Shown here: positions 32,743 to 41,197 of the stretch, one piece after another
Position numbering within the stretch: position 1 is the stretch's first letter
How the letters are laid out: every line of letters begins with the position of its first letter
Assembly (NCBI GenBank): GCA_027587225.1
Contig: JAPDDQ010000025.1
Coordinates: forward strand, 42,382 to 106,381
Direction of reading: 5' to 3'
DNA length: 64,000 nt
Origin: Solirubrobacter taibaiensis
Lineage (GTDB): Bacteria; Actinomycetota; Thermoleophilia; Solirubrobacterales; Solirubrobacteraceae
Position numbers and translations under genes: made by a program
Notes under the pieces: generated by a model
What the model saw: the letters and a program-made list of their open reading frames with translations, nothing else
The model's database searches: none
Told to the model about the DNA's origin: nothing

Positions 32743-33786
32743 ATGGCGACCGAAACCGCCCGAACCGAAATACCTCCGGACGTTTCCGAGCACCTGACGA
32801 CGGAAGACCGCACCGGTCTTCTGCGCGCGATGCTCATGATGCGGGGGATCGAAGAACGAGCGATGACGCTCTACCGGCAGGGCAAGGTGCCGGGGAGCTT
32901 CTACGACGGCTTCGGCCAGGAGGCGGTGTCCGCCGGCGCGACCTGGGCGATGGCCGCGCAGGACCGCCTGTGCATCCTCCACCGCGACCTCGCGGCGCAC
33001 ATCATCCGCGGCGTCGAGCCGTGGCGCATCTTCGCCCAGTACATGGGCCGCGCCGACGGCATCACCCGCGGCCGCGACGGCAACGTGCACTTCGGCGACC
33101 GCACCAAGGGCTGCGTCGGCATGGTCTCGATGCTCCCGGACATGATGCTGATCGCCACCGGCATGGCCATGGCCTTCAAGTTGCGCGGTGAAGAGCGCTG
33201 CGCGATCACCTGGTTCGGTGACGGCTCCACCTCCCGTGGCGACTTCCACGAGGCCATGAACTGGGCCGGCGTGCAGAAGCTCCCGGTGATCTTCATCCTC
33301 GAGAACAACCAGTACGCGTACTCCACGCCGCTGGACCAGCAGTTCGCGGTCAACCCGGTCGAGCGCGCCGCCGCCTACGGGTTCCCGGGCGTGAGCGCCG
33401 ACGGCAACGACCCCGAGGCGATGTTCGAGACCGTCCGTCAGGCCCGCGAGCGCGCGCTCGCCGGCGAGGGCCCGACGCTCGTCGAGGCCGTGACCATGCG
33501 CATGCACGGCCACGCCGCCCACGACGACATGAAGTACGTGCCGACCGAGAAGGTCGAGGAGTGGCGCGCGAAGGACCCGATCGACCGTCAGGTCAAGCGC
33601 CTGGAGGCGCTCGGCGTGGACACGCAGGCCGTGCGCGACAGCGTCAAGGCCGAGATCGACGCCGCCGTCGAGCGCGGGCTGCAGTCCCCGCAGCCTGACC
33701 CGAACACCGTCCTGGACGGGTTGTTCGCGGATGAGCCGTCCTTGCTCGAGGACGGCAACGCCCCCTGGTCCGGCTTCCGGAGCTAG
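32743..33786 (+). CDS. 2-oxo-acid dehydrogenase E1 alpha subunit (second set, branched-chain/acetoin type)
   Basis: A 347-aa TPP-dependent E1 alpha subunit, first gene of a compact E1alpha-E1beta-E2 operon. The ATG is backed by AAGGAGAG upstream. Family blocks are GSFYDGFGQEAV, the loop LHRDLAAHIIRG, ITRGRDGNVHFGD, MLPDMMLIATGMAMA and the TPP motif GDGSTSRGDFHE to ENN. Compared with PdhA it has HRDLAAH in place of YRSHGH and lacks the GGSMHMF box. It therefore belongs to another subfamily, most likely branched-chain 2-oxo-acid or acetoin dehydrogenase; the sequence alone does not decide between them. Confidence 0.9.
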   Translation: MATETARTEIPPDVSEHLTTEDRTGLLRAMLMMRGIEERAMTLYRQGKVPGSFYDGFGQEAVSAGATWAMAAQDRLCILHRDLAAHIIRGVEPWRIFAQYMGRADGITRGRDGNVHFGDRTKGCVGMVSMLPDMMLIATGMAMAFKLRGEERCAITWFGDGSTSRGDFHEAMNWAGVQKLPVIFILENNQYAYSTPLDQQFAVNPVERAAAYGFPGVSADGNDPEAMFETVRQARERALAGEGPTLVEAVTMRMHGHAAHDDMKYVPTEKVEEWRAKDPIDRQVKRLEALGVDTQAVRDSVKAEIDAAVERGLQSPQPDPNTVLDGLFADEPSLLEDGNAPWSGFRS

Positions 33787-33790
33787 TCCC

Positions 33791-34753
33791 ATGGCCACCA
33801 TGACCTATCTGCAGGCGATCTCCGACGCCATGCGCGAGGAGATGCGCTCCGACGAGCGCGTCTTCCTCATGGGCGAGGACATCGGGACCTTCGGCGGCGC
33901 CTTCAAGGTGACCGACGGCTTCATCGACGAGTTCGGGCCCAAGCGCGTGATGGACACGCCGCTGGCCGAGTCGGCCATCGTCGGCTGCGCCATCGGCGCC
34001 GCCGTCGAAGGGCTGCGGCCGATCGCCGAGATGCAGTTCTCCGACTTCGTCAGCTGCGGCTTCGACCAGCTGGTGAACGTCGCCGGCAAGACGTACTACC
34101 GGATGGGCCTGTCGGTGAACATCACCGTCCGGCTCCCGAGCGGCGGCGGCTTCTCCGGCGGCCCGTACCACTCGCAGAACCCCGAGGCGTGGTTCATGCA
34201 CGCGCCCGGCCTGAAGATCGTCGCCCCGAGCACGGCCGAGGACGCGAAGGGCCTGCTCATCAGCGCCGTGCGCGACCCCAACCCGGTGCTCTTCATGGAG
34301 CACAAGCACCTCTACCGGCGCGTGAAGGGCGACGTGCCCACCGGCACGTACGAGACGCCGTTCACCGCCCGGATCGCGCGCGAGGGGACCGACCTCACGG
34401 TCATCGCCTACGGCGCGATGGTCCACACGGCGCTCGAGGCGACCGCGGACCTGGACGGCTCCGTCGAGGTGCTGGACCTGCGCTCGCTGGTCCCGCTCGA
34501 CGAGGAGGCGATCCTCAAGAGCGTCCGCAAGACGAGCAAGGTCGTGATCATCGACGAGGCCAACCAGATGTGCGCCGCGGGCGCGCAGGTGGCGGCGATC
34601 ATCGCCGAGCGCGCGTTCGAGGACCTCGACGGCCCGGTCATCCGCGTCGCCACGCCGGACGTGCCGATCCCGTTCTCGCCCACGCTCGAGCAGTCCGTCC
34701 TGCCCCAGGTCGACGACGTCCGGGAGGCGTGCCGTGAGCTCCTCGAGTACTAG
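33791..34753 (+). CDS. 2-oxo-acid dehydrogenase E1 beta subunit (second set)
   Basis: A 320-aa transketolase-like beta subunit, starting 4 bp after the alpha gene. Blocks: GEDIGTFGGAFKVTDGF, DTPLAESAIVG with the TPP-contacting Glu, MQFSDFVSCGFDQLVN, GGFSGGPYHSQNPEAW, EHKHLYRR, LDLRSLVPLDEEAI and PIPFSPTLE near the end. These are those of branched-chain-type E1 beta chains. The E2 start lies 20 bp inside its 3' end, so all three subunits are translation-coupled. Confidence 0.92.
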   Translation: MATMTYLQAISDAMREEMRSDERVFLMGEDIGTFGGAFKVTDGFIDEFGPKRVMDTPLAESAIVGCAIGAAVEGLRPIAEMQFSDFVSCGFDQLVNVAGKTYYRMGLSVNITVRLPSGGGFSGGPYHSQNPEAWFMHAPGLKIVAPSTAEDAKGLLISAVRDPNPVLFMEHKHLYRRVKGDVPTGTYETPFTARIAREGTDLTVIAYGAMVHTALEATADLDGSVEVLDLRSLVPLDEEAILKSVRKTSKVVIIDEANQMCAAGAQVAAIIAERAFEDLDGPVIRVATPDVPIPFSPTLEQSVLPQVDDVREACRELLEY

Positions 34754-36074
34754 TACGACGCACATCGACGTCACGATGCCCCAGATGGGCGTGTCGGTGG
34801 CCGAGGGCACGGTCGTCGAGTGGAAGAAGCAGGTCGGCGACTGGGTCGAGGCCGACGAGATCATCTGCTCGATCTCGACGGACAAGATCGACACCGACGT
34901 GGAGTCCCCGGCGACGGGCCGCGTCGCGGAGATCATCGTCAGCGTCGGCGACACCGTGGACGTCGGCGTCGTGATGGCGAAGATCGCCACCGACGCGCGT
35001 CCGGGTGAGGCGCACGCGTCCGAGAACGAGGACCTCGGCACGGGCGAGGCCGCCGCGGCGGTCGAGGCGCCCGGCGAGGCCGGCGAGCTGATCGGGGACG
35101 CGACCGACAAGTCGCAGGCCAAGCGCTACTCGCCGGTGGTGATGCGCATGGCCGCCGAGCACAACATCGACCTGTCGCAGATCGAGGGCAGCGGCCGGGG
35201 CGGGCGGATCTCCAAGAAGGACGTGCTGGCGCACCTGGAAGGCGGCGCGGAAGAGCCGCCGATGCACATCGAGTCGCCGTACCGGCCCGACGAACCGGCG
35301 CTCAAGCGCAAGCCGAAGCCTCGCCTGCAGCGGATGGACGAGATCCCGCGCGAAGCGGCCACTCCGCCCGCGGCTCCCGCTCCGGCCCCCGCCGTGCCGG
35401 TCGAGGGCGCACAGCCGCTCTCGCGTATGCGCCAGGCCATCGGCTCGCGCATGGTCCAGTCGCTGCAGACCGCGGCGACCTGCACGACCATCGCCGAGGC
35501 GGACATGAGCCGCATCGAGGCCGCCCGCAAGGCCGCGAAGCTCAGCTACCTGCCCTACCAGGCGCGCGCGACGATCGAGACCCTGCTCGAGTTCCCCATG
35601 CTCAACGCCACGCTCGAAGGCGACCAGCACACGGTCTACAGCGACGCCGTCCACCTCGGCATCGCGGTGAGCCTCGGCTCCGGCGGCCTGATCGTCCCGA
35701 TCATCCGCGACGCGCAGGACCTGAGCGTCGAAGGCCTGGCCAAGCGCATCAAGGACATCGCGGTCCGCGCCCGGAACAACCAGCTCAAGCCGGACGAGGT
35801 CAGCGGCGGCACGTTCACGATCACCAACCCCGGTGGCTACGGCTCGATCATGGCCACGCCGGTGATCAACCTGCCGCAGGTCGGCATCCTCGACACCGAG
35901 GCCGTCGTCAAGCGCCCGGTCGTGATCACGGACGAGCTCGGCAACGACTCGATCGCCATCCGCAGCATGACCTACCTGTGCATGTCCTGGGATCACCGCG
36001 CCCTCGACGGCGCCTACGCCGCGCAGTTCCTCAACGCCCTGCGCAAGAAACTCGAAAGCTGGCCGATTAGCTAG
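34734..36074 (+). CDS. Dihydrolipoyl acyltransferase (E2) of the second 2-oxo-acid dehydrogenase set
   Basis: A 446-aa E2. The lipoyl domain carries Lys51 in STDKIDTDV. A subunit-binding domain follows (SPVVMRMAAEHNIDL, then EGSGRGGRISKKDV), then an ordinary linker rich in Pro/Ala (PPAAPAPAPAVP), and a catalytic domain with the canonical SWDHRALDGA. Compared with the other E2 in the window it has a normal linker and the Asp-Gly catalytic motif, which argues for different partners and substrates. GTG start inside the beta gene. A strong hairpin 26 bp downstream probably ends the operon. Confidence 0.93.
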   Translation: MSSSSTSTTHIDVTMPQMGVSVAEGTVVEWKKQVGDWVEADEIICSISTDKIDTDVESPATGRVAEIIVSVGDTVDVGVVMAKIATDARPGEAHASENEDLGTGEAAAAVEAPGEAGELIGDATDKSQAKRYSPVVMRMAAEHNIDLSQIEGSGRGGRISKKDVLAHLEGGAEEPPMHIESPYRPDEPALKRKPKPRLQRMDEIPREAATPPAAPAPAPAVPVEGAQPLSRMRQAIGSRMVQSLQTAATCTTIAEADMSRIEAARKAAKLSYLPYQARATIETLLEFPMLNATLEGDQHTVYSDAVHLGIAVSLGSGGLIVPIIRDAQDLSVEGLAKRIKDIAVRARNNQLKPDEVSGGTFTITNPGGYGSIMATPVINLPQVGILDTEAVVKRPVVITDELGNDSIAIRSMTYLCMSWDHRALDGAYAAQFLNALRKKLESWPIS

Positions 36075-36099
36075 ACCAGAAACACTGATCTGACGGACA

Positions 36100-36127
36100 C
36101 CCACCCCGGGCTTCCCCCCGGGGTGGG
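36100..36127 (+). terminator. Hairpin terminator after the second dehydrogenase operon
   Basis: CCCACCCCGGG and CCCGGGGTGGG form a perfect 11-bp stem with a 6-base loop (CTTCCC). No T-run follows, so it may act as a GC-rich hairpin terminator of the kind common in high-GC bacteria, or slow nucleases. A second weaker hairpin (GGTTCC/GGAACC, 36141-36158) lies between it and the GGDEF/EAL gene. Confidence 0.6.
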
Positions 36128-36171
36128 ACAGATCTCTCAAGGTTCCGCTCCGGGAACCGATTGTCGGAGCA

Positions 36172-38691
36172 ATGACCCGCTGGGCCACCTACCTCGCCCT
36201 CGGCTCGCTCGCCGCCGCGCTCTACGCGGCGCCCGGCCCGCTCCACGCCAGTGAGACGCTGCTCGGGCTGATCGGCCTCTCGTCGATGGCCGTGACGATC
36301 TACGCGATCGTGCGCTTCAAGCCCGCCGCGCCGCTCGCGTGGTGGCTGCTCGCCGCGGGCGCGATGCTCGTCTTCATCGGCGACCTCGTCCCGTCCGGCA
36401 CGCCGGCGGACCTGCTCTACGTCGCGATGTACCCGGTGATGATGCTCGGGCTCGCGGTGTTCGTCCGCCGCCGCTCCGTGGGCCGCAACACGAGCGCGTT
36501 GATCGACGGGTTGATCGTGACGGTCGGCCTCGCGCTGCCGACCTGGATCCTGCTGATCGCCCCGTACCTGGCGGACGGCGCTCCGCTGACCGACCAGCTC
36601 GTCAGCGTGGCGCTCCCCATCGGCGACGTCATGCTGCTCGGCGCGGCCGTCCAGCTCGCGCTCGACGGCGGCCGCCGCGGCGGGTCCTTCTTCCTGCTCG
36701 TGGCCAGCATGGCCGCCCTGCTGGTGACCGACTTCGCCGCCGGCCTGGTCACGCTCGCCGGCGACTCCGACGATCAGGTCTGGCTCAACGTCGGCTGGAT
36801 GGTGTCCTACGTGCTGTGGGGCGGCGCGGCGTTGCATCCGTCGATGCCGCAACTCGGTGAGCCCACCCCGGCGCGCGAGTCGATCCTGCTCACCCCCACG
36901 CGCCTCGCGCTGCTCACCGGGGCGTCGCTGGTCGCGCCGCTGATCTCCGCGCTGCATCACATCCAGAACCGGGAACTGGCCTTCCTCGCGATCGACGCGG
37001 CCTCGATCACGCTCTTCGGTCTCGTGCTGGCCCGGATGATCGGCCTCGCGCGCCGCCAGCGCGCCCTCGGGGAGGAGCTGCACCGCCGCGCCGGCGAAGA
37101 GCGCTTCGCTGCCCTCGTGCGCCACGCGACCGACTTGCTGATGGTCCTCGAGCCCGGCGGCGGCATCACGTACGCCAGCCCGTCCGTGGGTCGCATCCTC
37201 GGCCCCGATCCCGCCGCGTCGATCCTGATCTCCGAGGACCGCGTGCGCGTGCGGGCGTCGATCGCCGTCGCGCAATCAGGCCAGGAGGTCTCCCCCTTCG
37301 AGTGCACGCTAATCGACATCCACGACCAGCAGCGCGTCTTCGAGGTGCATCTCACCAATCTGATCGACGAGGAGCACGTCGGCGGCATCCTCGTCAACGC
37401 GCGTGACGTCACCGAACGCAAGGCGTTCGAGGCCCAGCTCACGCACCAGGCGTTCCACGACACGGTGACGGGGCTCGCCAACCGCGCGCTGTTCGTCGAG
37501 CGCGTCCGCGACGCGATCGCCCGCGCGCGGCGGACGGACGGCTCGCTCGCGGTCGTGTTCGTCGACCTCGACGACTTCAAGACGATCAACGACTCGCTCG
37601 GTCACGCCGCCGGCGACGAAGTGCTGATCGCGGTGGCACGCCGCCTCGACGGTGCGGTGCGCGGCGCGGACGCCGCGGCGCGCTTCGGCGGCGACGAGTT
37701 CGCCGTCCTGCTCGAAGGCGCGGGCAGCCAGGCCGCCGCGGACGCCGCGCAGCGCATCCTCGACGCGCTGAGCGCTCCGGTCGAAGCGGCCGGACGGGCG
37801 GTGGGCCTGCGCGCCAGCGTCGGCATCTCCGTCGCGATGGCCAACGACGACCGTCCCGCGGAGGAACTGCTGCGGGACGCGGACGCCGCCATGTACGTCG
37901 CCAAGCGCGACGGCAAGGGCGGCTACCGCTTGTTCGAGCCGACGATGCACGCGGGCGTCGTCGCCCGGCTGGAGCTGCGCACCGATCTACGCCGGGCGAT
38001 CGACGCCGGCGAGCTGGAGCTGGTCTACCAGCCCGTGGTGCGCCTGTCCGACGGCGCGACGACCGGCTTCGAGGCGCTGATGCGCTGGCGCCACCCCGAG
38101 CGCGGGCTCATCTCGCCGCTCGAGTTCATCCCGCTCGCCGAGGAGACCGGCCTGATCGTCCCGATGGGACGGTGGGCGGTGCAGGAGGCGGCCGCGCACC
38201 TGCGCGCGCTCGGCGGCGACTACCGGATGAACGTCAACCTCTCGGCCAAGCAGCTCCAGGATCCCGGCCTCGTGGACGACGTCCGGGCCGCGATCACCGG
38301 GCTCGACCCGGCGCGCTTCGTGCTCGAGCTGACCGAGTCGATCGTGATGGAGGACACCGAGCACGCGGTCGCGCAGCTCGACGCGCTCAAGGCGCTCGGC
38401 ATCCGGCTCGCCCTCGACGACTTCGGCACGGGCTACTCCTCGCTCGGCTACCTCAGCCGCCTGCCCGTCGACATCCTCAAGCTCGACCGCGCGTTCCTCG
38501 CCGGCGACGACTCGAAGCTGATCGCGGCGGTCGTCCAACTCGGCCAGGCGCTCGCGCTGGAAGTGGTCGCCGAAGGCATCGAAGCGGACGAGCAGTGGCG
38601 GACGCTGCGCGCGCTGGGCTGCGGCTACGGGCAGGGCTTCCTGTTCTCGCGGCCGCTCAGCGCCGCCGATTCGCTGGCCGCCGTGAGGTGA
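36172..38691 (+). CDS. Membrane-bound PAS-GGDEF-EAL c-di-GMP protein
   Basis: An 839-aa signalling protein. Residues 1-295 contain about nine membrane helices; a PAS domain (about 310-420) ends in VNARDVTERKAFE. The GGDEF domain begins at HQAFHDTVTGLANRALF and has the intact active site G506-G-D-E-F510 (RFGGDEFAV). The EAL domain follows after about residue 600 with Glu634-Ala-Leu intact, plus DDFGTGYSSLGYL and the C-terminal GCGYGQGFLFSRPL. Both the diguanylate cyclase and phosphodiesterase sites look usable; which one dominates cannot be read from sequence. No partner gene is visible. Confidence 0.93.
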   Translation: MTRWATYLALGSLAAALYAAPGPLHASETLLGLIGLSSMAVTIYAIVRFKPAAPLAWWLLAAGAMLVFIGDLVPSGTPADLLYVAMYPVMMLGLAVFVRRRSVGRNTSALIDGLIVTVGLALPTWILLIAPYLADGAPLTDQLVSVALPIGDVMLLGAAVQLALDGGRRGGSFFLLVASMAALLVTDFAAGLVTLAGDSDDQVWLNVGWMVSYVLWGGAALHPSMPQLGEPTPARESILLTPTRLALLTGASLVAPLISALHHIQNRELAFLAIDAASITLFGLVLARMIGLARRQRALGEELHRRAGEERFAALVRHATDLLMVLEPGGGITYASPSVGRILGPDPAASILISEDRVRVRASIAVAQSGQEVSPFECTLIDIHDQQRVFEVHLTNLIDEEHVGGILVNARDVTERKAFEAQLTHQAFHDTVTGLANRALFVERVRDAIARARRTDGSLAVVFVDLDDFKTINDSLGHAAGDEVLIAVARRLDGAVRGADAAARFGGDEFAVLLEGAGSQAAADAAQRILDALSAPVEAAGRAVGLRASVGISVAMANDDRPAEELLRDADAAMYVAKRDGKGGYRLFEPTMHAGVVARLELRTDLRRAIDAGELELVYQPVVRLSDGATTGFEALMRWRHPERGLISPLEFIPLAEETGLIVPMGRWAVQEAAAHLRALGGDYRMNVNLSAKQLQDPGLVDDVRAAITGLDPARFVLELTESIVMEDTEHAVAQLDALKALGIRLALDDFGTGYSSLGYLSRLPVDILKLDRAFLAGDDSKLIAAVVQLGQALALEVVAEGIEADEQWRTLRALGCGYGQGFLFSRPLSAADSLAAVR

Positions 38692-38709
38692 TCTCTATGC
38701 TCGGAGGAG

Positions 38710-39393
38710 ATGGCCTCCGAGCTGCTCGTCTGCCACCTGGGCCGCGTCGAATACCGCGAGGCGGCGGCGCTGCAGGAGCGCCTGCGTGAGCAGGTGATCG
38801 CGGGTGAGCTGCCCGAGCTGATGCTGCTGCTCGAGCACCCGCCGGTCTACACCGTCACGCGCCGGACCGAGTCGTCCGACCTGCCGTTTCCCGAGCGCTT
38901 CTACAAAGAGCGCGGGATCGACGTGGTGCGCACGCCGCGCGGCGGCCAGCTGACCTACCACGGGCCGGGCCAGCTCGTCGGCTACCCGATCATGCGGGTC
39001 ACCAGCGTGCCGGAGTACATCCTCACGATGGAGAAGGCGCTCGTGAACGCGCTGGCTGACGCCGGCGTCGAGGCGCACACCAAGCTCGGCCACAAGCACG
39101 TGGGCGTGTGGGTGGGTGACAAGAAGATCGCGTCCGTCGGCGTGCACATCTCGCACGGGGTGTCGTCGCACGGCTTCGCGGTCAACGTCGACAACGACCT
39201 TGACCCGTTCAGCTGGGTGGTGGCCTGCGGGCTGCCGGAGGTGACGATGACGTCCGTGGCGGCTGAAGGCGTGAGCGAGTCGATGGCGTGCTTCCGCAAG
39301 CGCGCGGCGTGGCGCTTTGCCTCCTCGTTCGGGCGCCGGCAGCGGATCGTGAGCCCCGCGCGGCTCGGCATCGAGCCGCTGGTGGCCGCGTGA
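38710..39393 (+). CDS. lipB: Octanoyl-[acyl-carrier-protein]:protein N-octanoyltransferase LipB
   Basis: Moves octanoyl from acyl carrier protein to the lipoyl-domain lysine, the first step of de novo lipoylation. At 227 aa it has the standard length. It contains the RGGQLTYHGPGQLVGYPI block, the catalytic Lys region GDKKIASVGVHISHG, SHGFAVNVDNDL and the acyl-thioester Cys in VACGLPEV. GGAGG sits just before the ATG and a TATGCT hexamer lies 8 bp upstream. It heads a lipB-LLM-lipA operon with 1-bp and 4-bp overlaps, next to the E2 substrates. Confidence 0.95.
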   Translation: MASELLVCHLGRVEYREAAALQERLREQVIAGELPELMLLLEHPPVYTVTRRTESSDLPFPERFYKERGIDVVRTPRGGQLTYHGPGQLVGYPIMRVTSVPEYILTMEKALVNALADAGVEAHTKLGHKHVGVWVGDKKIASVGVHISHGVSSHGFAVNVDNDLDPFSWVVACGLPEVTMTSVAAEGVSESMACFRKRAAWRFASSFGRRQRIVSPARLGIEPLVAA

Positions 39394-40175
39394 TGGACGT
39401 CGGCGCCGCGATCTTCCTCACCGGGGACGTCCAGCACCCGGCGCAGCTCGCCCAGCGCCTGGAGGCGGCCGGCTACGAGTCGCTGATGCTCACCGAGCAC
39501 ACGCACATCCCGGTCTCGGCCGGGATGGTCGCGCGGGACGGCGGGCCGCTCGCGGACTACTACCGGCGCACGCACGACCCGTTCGTGGCGCTCGCGTTCG
39601 CGGCCGCGGCGACCGAGAAGCTCGTGATCGGGACGTCCGTGTGCCTGGTCACCGAGCACGACCCGATCGTGCTGGCCAAGGTCATCACGTCGCTGCAGAA
39701 CCTGTCCGGCGGGCGCTTCGTGTTCGGGATCGGCGCGGGCTGGAACAAGCCCGAGCTGCTCAACCACGGCACCGACCCGGCCACGCGCCACGGGCTGATG
39801 CGCGAGCGCGTCGAGGCCATGAAGGCCATCTGGACGCAGGACGAAGCGGAGTACCACGGCAAGCACGTGGACTTCGACCCGATCTGGCAGTGGCCCAAGC
39901 CCGAGGTCCCCGTCCCGGTGCTCGTGGGCGGCAACGGGCCGCGCGTCGAGGACCGCGTGCTGCGCTACGCGGACGGCTGGATGCCGAACATGAAGGACCT
40001 CGGGGAGCTGCGCGAGCGCGTCGCGGCCCTGCGCGAACGCGCCGGGTCCCGTGTGCCCGTGACCTTCTACGGCGCGAAGCCCGAAACGTTGGAAGAGCTG
40101 TCCGACATCGGCGTGGACCGTGCGCTGATCGTCCTCGAGACCGTTCCCGAGCCATCGATACCCTCAATTCAGTGA
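39393..40175 (+). CDS. LLM-class F420-dependent oxidoreductase
   Basis: A 260-aa luciferase-like TIM barrel. Recognisable blocks are the N-terminal QRLEAAGYESLMLTEHTHIP, KLVIGTSVCLVTEHDPI, LSGGRFVFGIGAGWNKPEL and PVLVGGNGPR. These match actinobacterial F420-dependent LLM proteins; F420 rather than FMN is inferred from subfamily style. The start is the ATG overlapping the lipB stop (TGATG). It sits between lipB and lipA in one operon, though no role in lipoate synthesis is known for this family. Confidence 0.85.
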   Translation: MDVGAAIFLTGDVQHPAQLAQRLEAAGYESLMLTEHTHIPVSAGMVARDGGPLADYYRRTHDPFVALAFAAAATEKLVIGTSVCLVTEHDPIVLAKVITSLQNLSGGRFVFGIGAGWNKPELLNHGTDPATRHGLMRERVEAMKAIWTQDEAEYHGKHVDFDPIWQWPKPEVPVPVLVGGNGPRVEDRVLRYADGWMPNMKDLGELRERVAALRERAGSRVPVTFYGAKPETLEELSDIGVDRALIVLETVPEPSIPSIQ

Positions 40176-41167
40176 GCGAAGAGACCCCAGTCCTGCGGAT
40201 TCACCAGACCCGGTCGCGCGCGAACCCGGGCGGGATGGACGTCAGGAAGATCATCGGCGAGGACGTGCTGCCCTTCCGCTCGCGCAAGCCGGCGTGGTTC
40301 AAGGTCCCGCGTCCGGGCAGTCCGAAGTACCGCGAGCTGTCGAAGACGATCGCCGACGAGGGTCTGCACACCGTCTGCAAGGAAGCGGCCTGTCCGAACA
40401 TCGGCGACTGCTGGGACCGCGGCACCGCCACGTTCATGATCCTCGGCGACACGTGCACCCGCCGCTGCGGATTCTGCAACGTCAAGACCGGCAAGCCGAC
40501 GTGGAACGACCCGCTGGAGCCACTGCGCGTCGCGCGCAGCGTGGCCCGGATGGGGCTGCGCCACGCCGTGATCACGTCAGTGGACCGCGACGACCTGCCC
40601 GACTACGGCGCGTCCGTCTGGTGCGGCGTGATCCGCTCCGTGCGCATGCAGGCGCCGATGACCAAGATCGAGTGCCTCACGCCCGACTTCCGCGGCGAGG
40701 AGATGCCGCTCGCGCGCGTCATCGCCGAGCGCCCCGACGTCTTCAACCACAACCTCGAGGTCGCGCCGCGCCTGTACCCGGTCGCGCGCCGCGGCTCCAC
40801 GTGGAAGCGCTCCCTGCGCGTGCTCGCCAACGCCCAGGAGATGGGTGAGGGCGAGGTCGCGACCAAGTCCGGCCTGATGGTCGGTTTCGGCGAGACGCAC
40901 GAGGAACTCGTGGACGCGTTCGGCCAGATGCGCGAAGCCGGCGTCCAGATCCTCACGGTCGGCCAGTATCTGCGCCCCACCGAGCGCCACCTGCCGGTCG
41001 TCCGCTACTGGGCGCCCGAGGAGTTCAAGGCGCTGGAAGTGGCCGCCTACGAACTCGGTTTCGAGCACGTCGCGGCGGGGCCGCTCGTCCGCTCGAGCTA
41101 CCACGCGGACGAGCACTTCCCGCAGGACCAGCCGGGCGTCGGCCCCCTCGCGGCCGCCCTGGCGTGA
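40172..41167 (+). CDS. lipA: Lipoyl synthase LipA
   Basis: A radical-SAM enzyme that inserts two sulfurs into the protein-bound octanoyl chain. At 331 aa it has both iron-sulfur sites: the auxiliary cluster Cys69, Cys74, Cys80 (CKEAACPNIGDC) and the SAM cluster Cys95, Cys99, Cys102 (CTRRCGFC). The conserved RSSY near the C-terminus, whose Ser binds the sacrificed auxiliary cluster, is present. I chose the GTG that overlaps the preceding stop (GTGA); an internal ATG 21 codons later would also keep all motifs. A perfect palindrome begins at its stop codon. Confidence 0.95.
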   Translation: MSEETPVLRIHQTRSRANPGGMDVRKIIGEDVLPFRSRKPAWFKVPRPGSPKYRELSKTIADEGLHTVCKEAACPNIGDCWDRGTATFMILGDTCTRRCGFCNVKTGKPTWNDPLEPLRVARSVARMGLRHAVITSVDRDDLPDYGASVWCGVIRSVRMQAPMTKIECLTPDFRGEEMPLARVIAERPDVFNHNLEVAPRLYPVARRGSTWKRSLRVLANAQEMGEGEVATKSGLMVGFGETHEELVDAFGQMREAGVQILTVGQYLRPTERHLPVVRYWAPEEFKALEVAAYELGFEHVAAGPLVRSSYHADEHFPQDQPGVGPLAAALA

Positions 41168-41197
41168 ACCTAAAGGGGCCAGGCCCCTTTAGGTTCA
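41165..41197. terminator. Perfect 33-bp palindrome shared by two convergent stop codons; bidirectional terminator
   Basis: TGAACCTAAAGGGGCC, one A, then the exact reverse complement. The outer TGA on the plus strand is the lipA stop; the outer TCA is the stop of the converging SIS gene on the minus strand. Stem of 16 bp with a 1-base centre, and AAAGGGGCC/GGCCCCTTT gives a T-run inside each arm. Almost surely the transcription stop for both genes. Confidence 0.85.

Noticed and set aside
36141..36170. A c-di-GMP riboswitch upstream of the GGDEF/EAL gene
   Set aside because: Only a short GGTTCC/GGAACC hairpin and an alternative GCTCCG/CGGAGC pairing are visible; the conserved core of GEMM riboswitches is not recognisable and the region is too short.
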